Shown here piece after piece: positions 5,447-6,810 of a stretch of 6,810 nucleotides of DNA. The notes beneath the pieces are model-generated. The model was not told the origin of the DNA and did no database searches. It worked only from the letters and a program-made list of their open reading frames with translations. This DNA is from Actinomycetota bacterium (lineage in GTDB: Bacteria; Actinomycetota; Rubrobacteria; Rubrobacterales; Rubrobacteraceae). The DNA lies in assembly GCA_020200675.1 (NCBI GenBank), contig JAIVIG010000321.1, positions 1 through 6,810 on the forward strand. Direction: 5' to 3'. The position numbers and the translations under genes were made by a program. Numbering within the stretch: position 1 is the first letter of the stretch; the number at the start of each line of letters is the position of its first letter.

Positions 5447-5575
5447 ATGGACTCCATCCACCACGTGATCCCTGCCGCCAACGGACGCAACTCCAGCGTT
5501 CTACCCCTCCCCAGAGATCTGGCATTACCCTATCTCTTGTATAGGGCGGGGGGGTATAGTAAGCTCTTCTGGTGA
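5447..5575 (+). CDS. Possible 42-aa leader or small ORF upstream of copA
   Basis: ATG 5447 is preceded by GGGAGGTGA (5434-5442) with a short spacer, and the ORF ends at TGA 5573-5575, 16 nt before the copper-ATPase ATG. The product begins MDSIHHVIPAANGRNSS and ends YLLYRAGGYSKLFW. Its first half has G/C-ending codons like the genes around it; its second half does not, and overlaps the candidate G-rich operator and -10 of copA. If translated it could be a short leader read from an upstream promoter, or its start may be coincidental. It has a His pair but no clear metal-binding motif. A real but unconfirmed candidate. Confidence 0.3.
   Translation: MDSIHHVIPAANGRNSSVLPLPRDLALPYLLYRAGGYSKLFW
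5526..5560 (+). promoter_or_regulatory. Candidate copper-responsive operator/promoter of copA (CsoR-like)
   Basis: An inverted repeat CCCTAT (5528-5533) / ATAGGG (5541-5546) with a 7-nt spacer is followed by a run of seven G and TATAGT (5555-5560), a good -10. TACCC (5526-5530) and GGGTA (5552-5556) are also inversely arranged. G-tracts ending in GTAT, mirrored by TACCC, are the hallmark of CsoR-type copper sensors, which repress copA in many actinobacteria. No good -35 is seen at 16-18 nt. No csoR gene is in the window, so the regulator is inferred. Confidence 0.45.
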
Positions 5576-5591
5576 GCTGGAGGTTTCCGGT

Positions 5592-6810
5592 ATGAGTGAG
5601 GACTTGCGCAGGGTCTCTATTCCCGTCTCGGGGATGACGTGCGCGGCGTGTGCGCGCCGGGTCGAGAAGGCCCTCTCGGGGACGGATGGTGTCCGTATGG
5701 CCGGCGTGAACTTCGCGACCGAGAAGGCGATGGTGGAGTACGATCCGGGCGTTGCGGGGGTCCGGGATTTCGAACAAGCCGTCGAGGGTGCGGGATACGG
5801 CGTCGTTCGGGAGGAAGAGGAGGACACCGAGGAAACCCACGCGAGGGAGTACCGGAAGCTCCGGAGCCACTTCCTGGCCGCCGCGTTTCTCACGGCCTTG
5901 ATCCTGATCGGCAGCCTGCCGCACATGTTCGGGTTCGGGGTGCCCGTCCCGATGGGGTGGCTCAACTTCGGGCTGCTCATTCTCGCCACGCCGGTGCAGT
6001 TCTGGGCCGGGTGGCGGTTCTACCGGGGCGCCTGGGGCTCTTTGAGGCACGCAAGCGCCGACATGAACACGCTGGTGGCGGTCGGGACGAGCGCGGCGTA
6101 CCTCTACAGCGCGGTCGCCACTCTAGCGCCGGGGCTCTTCGCGGCCGGGAGGGCCGACGTGTACTTCGACACGTCGGCCCTCATCATCACGCTCATCCTC
6201 CTGGGAAGGCTCCTCGAGGCGCGGGCCCGGGGGCGCACCAGCGAGGCCATAAAAAAGCTCGCCGGGCTCCGGGCAAAGACGGCGCGCGTCGTGCGAGACG
6301 GCGAGGAATTGGATGTGCCCGTCGAGGACGTCGAAGTTGGCGATGTCGTGGTCGTGAGGCCGGGTGAGAAGATCCCCGTTGACGGCCGGGTCGTCTCCGG
6401 GGAGTCGGCGGTGGACGAGGCCATGATCACCGGCGAGCCCATGCCCGTCGTCAAGAGGGCGGGGGACGAGGTCATCGGGGCGACGCTGAACACCAGTGGC
6501 TCGTTCCGCTTCGAGGCCACCAGGGTCGGCAAGGACACGGCCTTGAGCCGGATCATAGAGATGGTCGAGGAGGCGCAGGGGTCCAGGGCCCCCATCCAGC
6601 GCCTGGCGGACAGGATCAGCGGCGTCTTCGTGCCGGTGGTCATGGTGATAGCAGCCCTCGTCTTCTTCGTGTGGCTCGCCTTCGGCCCCGAGCCCGCCTT
6701 CACTTTCGCGCTGCTCAACTTCGTCGCGGTGCTCATCATCGCCTGCCCGTGCGCGATGGGGCTGGCGACGCCGACCTCGATCATGGTCGGCACCGGCAAA
6801 GGCGCCGAGT
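5592..6810 (+). CDS. copA: CopA-type P1B copper-exporting ATPase, partial (C-terminus beyond window)
   Basis: The first 406 residues are present. An N-terminal heavy-metal-associated domain (about 8-72) carries GMTCAAC with C17 and C20, which receives Cu(I) from a chaperone. An acidic linker (EEEEDTEE, 74-81) follows. Membrane segments lie near 93-110, 123-144, 158-180 and 190-210; the actuator domain (about 215-320) has the TGE phosphatase motif at 280-282. Further segments are near 345-365 and 371-395, the last with CPC (385-387), the transmembrane copper site. One HMA domain and CPC place it with Cu(I) exporters (P1B-1), though Ag(I) may also be moved. The DKTGT phosphorylation and ATP-binding domains lie beyond the edge. 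ATG 5592 has GGAGG at 5579-5583 with an 8-nt spacer. Full-length members are about 700-850 aa. Confidence 0.92.
   Translation, partial: MSEDLRRVSIPVSGMTCAACARRVEKALSGTDGVRMAGVNFATEKAMVEYDPGVAGVRDFEQAVEGAGYGVVREEEEDTEETHAREYRKLRSHFLAAAFLTALILIGSLPHMFGFGVPVPMGWLNFGLLILATPVQFWAGWRFYRGAWGSLRHASADMNTLVAVGTSAAYLYSAVATLAPGLFAAGRADVYFDTSALIITLILLGRLLEARARGRTSEAIKKLAGLRAKTARVVRDGEELDVPVEDVEVGDVVVVRPGEKIPVDGRVVSGESAVDEAMITGEPMPVVKRAGDEVIGATLNTSGSFRFEATRVGKDTALSRIIEMVEEAQGSRAPIQRLADRISGVFVPVVMVIAALVFFVWLAFGPEPAFTFALLNFVAVLIIACPCAMGLATPTSIMVGTGKGAE

Noticed and set aside
4283..5464. A 393-codon open frame on the minus strand
   Set aside because: It lies antisense to the phosphoesterase gene, whose dimetal motifs are unmistakable. 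Long antisense frames are expected in GC-rich DNA, and its product has no recognisable domain.
6104..6799. A 231-codon minus-strand open frame rich in Ser and Thr
   Set aside because: Antisense to the copper ATPase with its TGE and CPC motifs; the composition is the typical complement of GC-rich coding sequence.

Overview
The window is GC-rich (estimated by eye at about 63-66% G+C), with GTG used as a start codon in at least five genes and strong AGGAGG-type ribosome binding sites. The overall style (dense short genes, tiny Cys-containing proteins, actinobacterial-type NmrA and alpha/beta-hydrolase genes) fits a high-GC actinobacterium, most plausibly of the Rubrobacter type. That assignment is inference: no rRNA or taxonomic marker is present.

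Layout from left to right. (1) 1-784, minus strand: the N-terminal 261 residues of a GlmS-like sugar-phosphate isomerase made only of SIS domains, running off the left edge. (2) 907-1250, plus strand: two very small genes, a 59-residue CxxC protein and a 31-residue single-span membrane peptide, each with a good Shine-Dalgarno site. (3) 1323-2332, minus strand: a three-gene unit, cupin -> small membrane protein (ATGA overlap) -> short XRE-like DNA-binding protein, convergent with block 2. (4) 2417-2538: an unusual symmetrical repeat of about 120 bp that can fold into a long bulged hairpin, lying between the divergent cupin and hydrolase genes. (5) 2554-5083, plus strand: alpha/beta hydrolase -> NmrA-like NAD(P)-binding protein (GTGA overlap) -> CpdA-like metallophosphoesterase, the last probably with its own promoter and leaderless start. 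(6) 5094-5357, plus strand: a consensus TATAAT promoter and a 71-residue charged helical protein of unknown function. (7) 5447-6810, plus strand: a possible 42-residue leader ORF overlapping a G-rich, CsoR-like operator/promoter region, then the first 406 residues of a CopA-type P1B copper ATPase that runs off the right edge.

Functionally the window looks like ordinary chromosome with several unrelated short transcription units: sugar-phosphate metabolism, a small cupin/membrane/regulator operon, a hydrolase-dehydrogenase pair, a phosphoesterase and copper export. I see no transposase, integrase, tRNA, rRNA, CRISPR array or phage gene, and no convincing new defence or biosynthetic system. The items most worth a second look are the two-period hairpin repeat, the cupin-membrane-HTH operon, the small-protein genes, and the copA upstream region with its overlapping mini-ORF.
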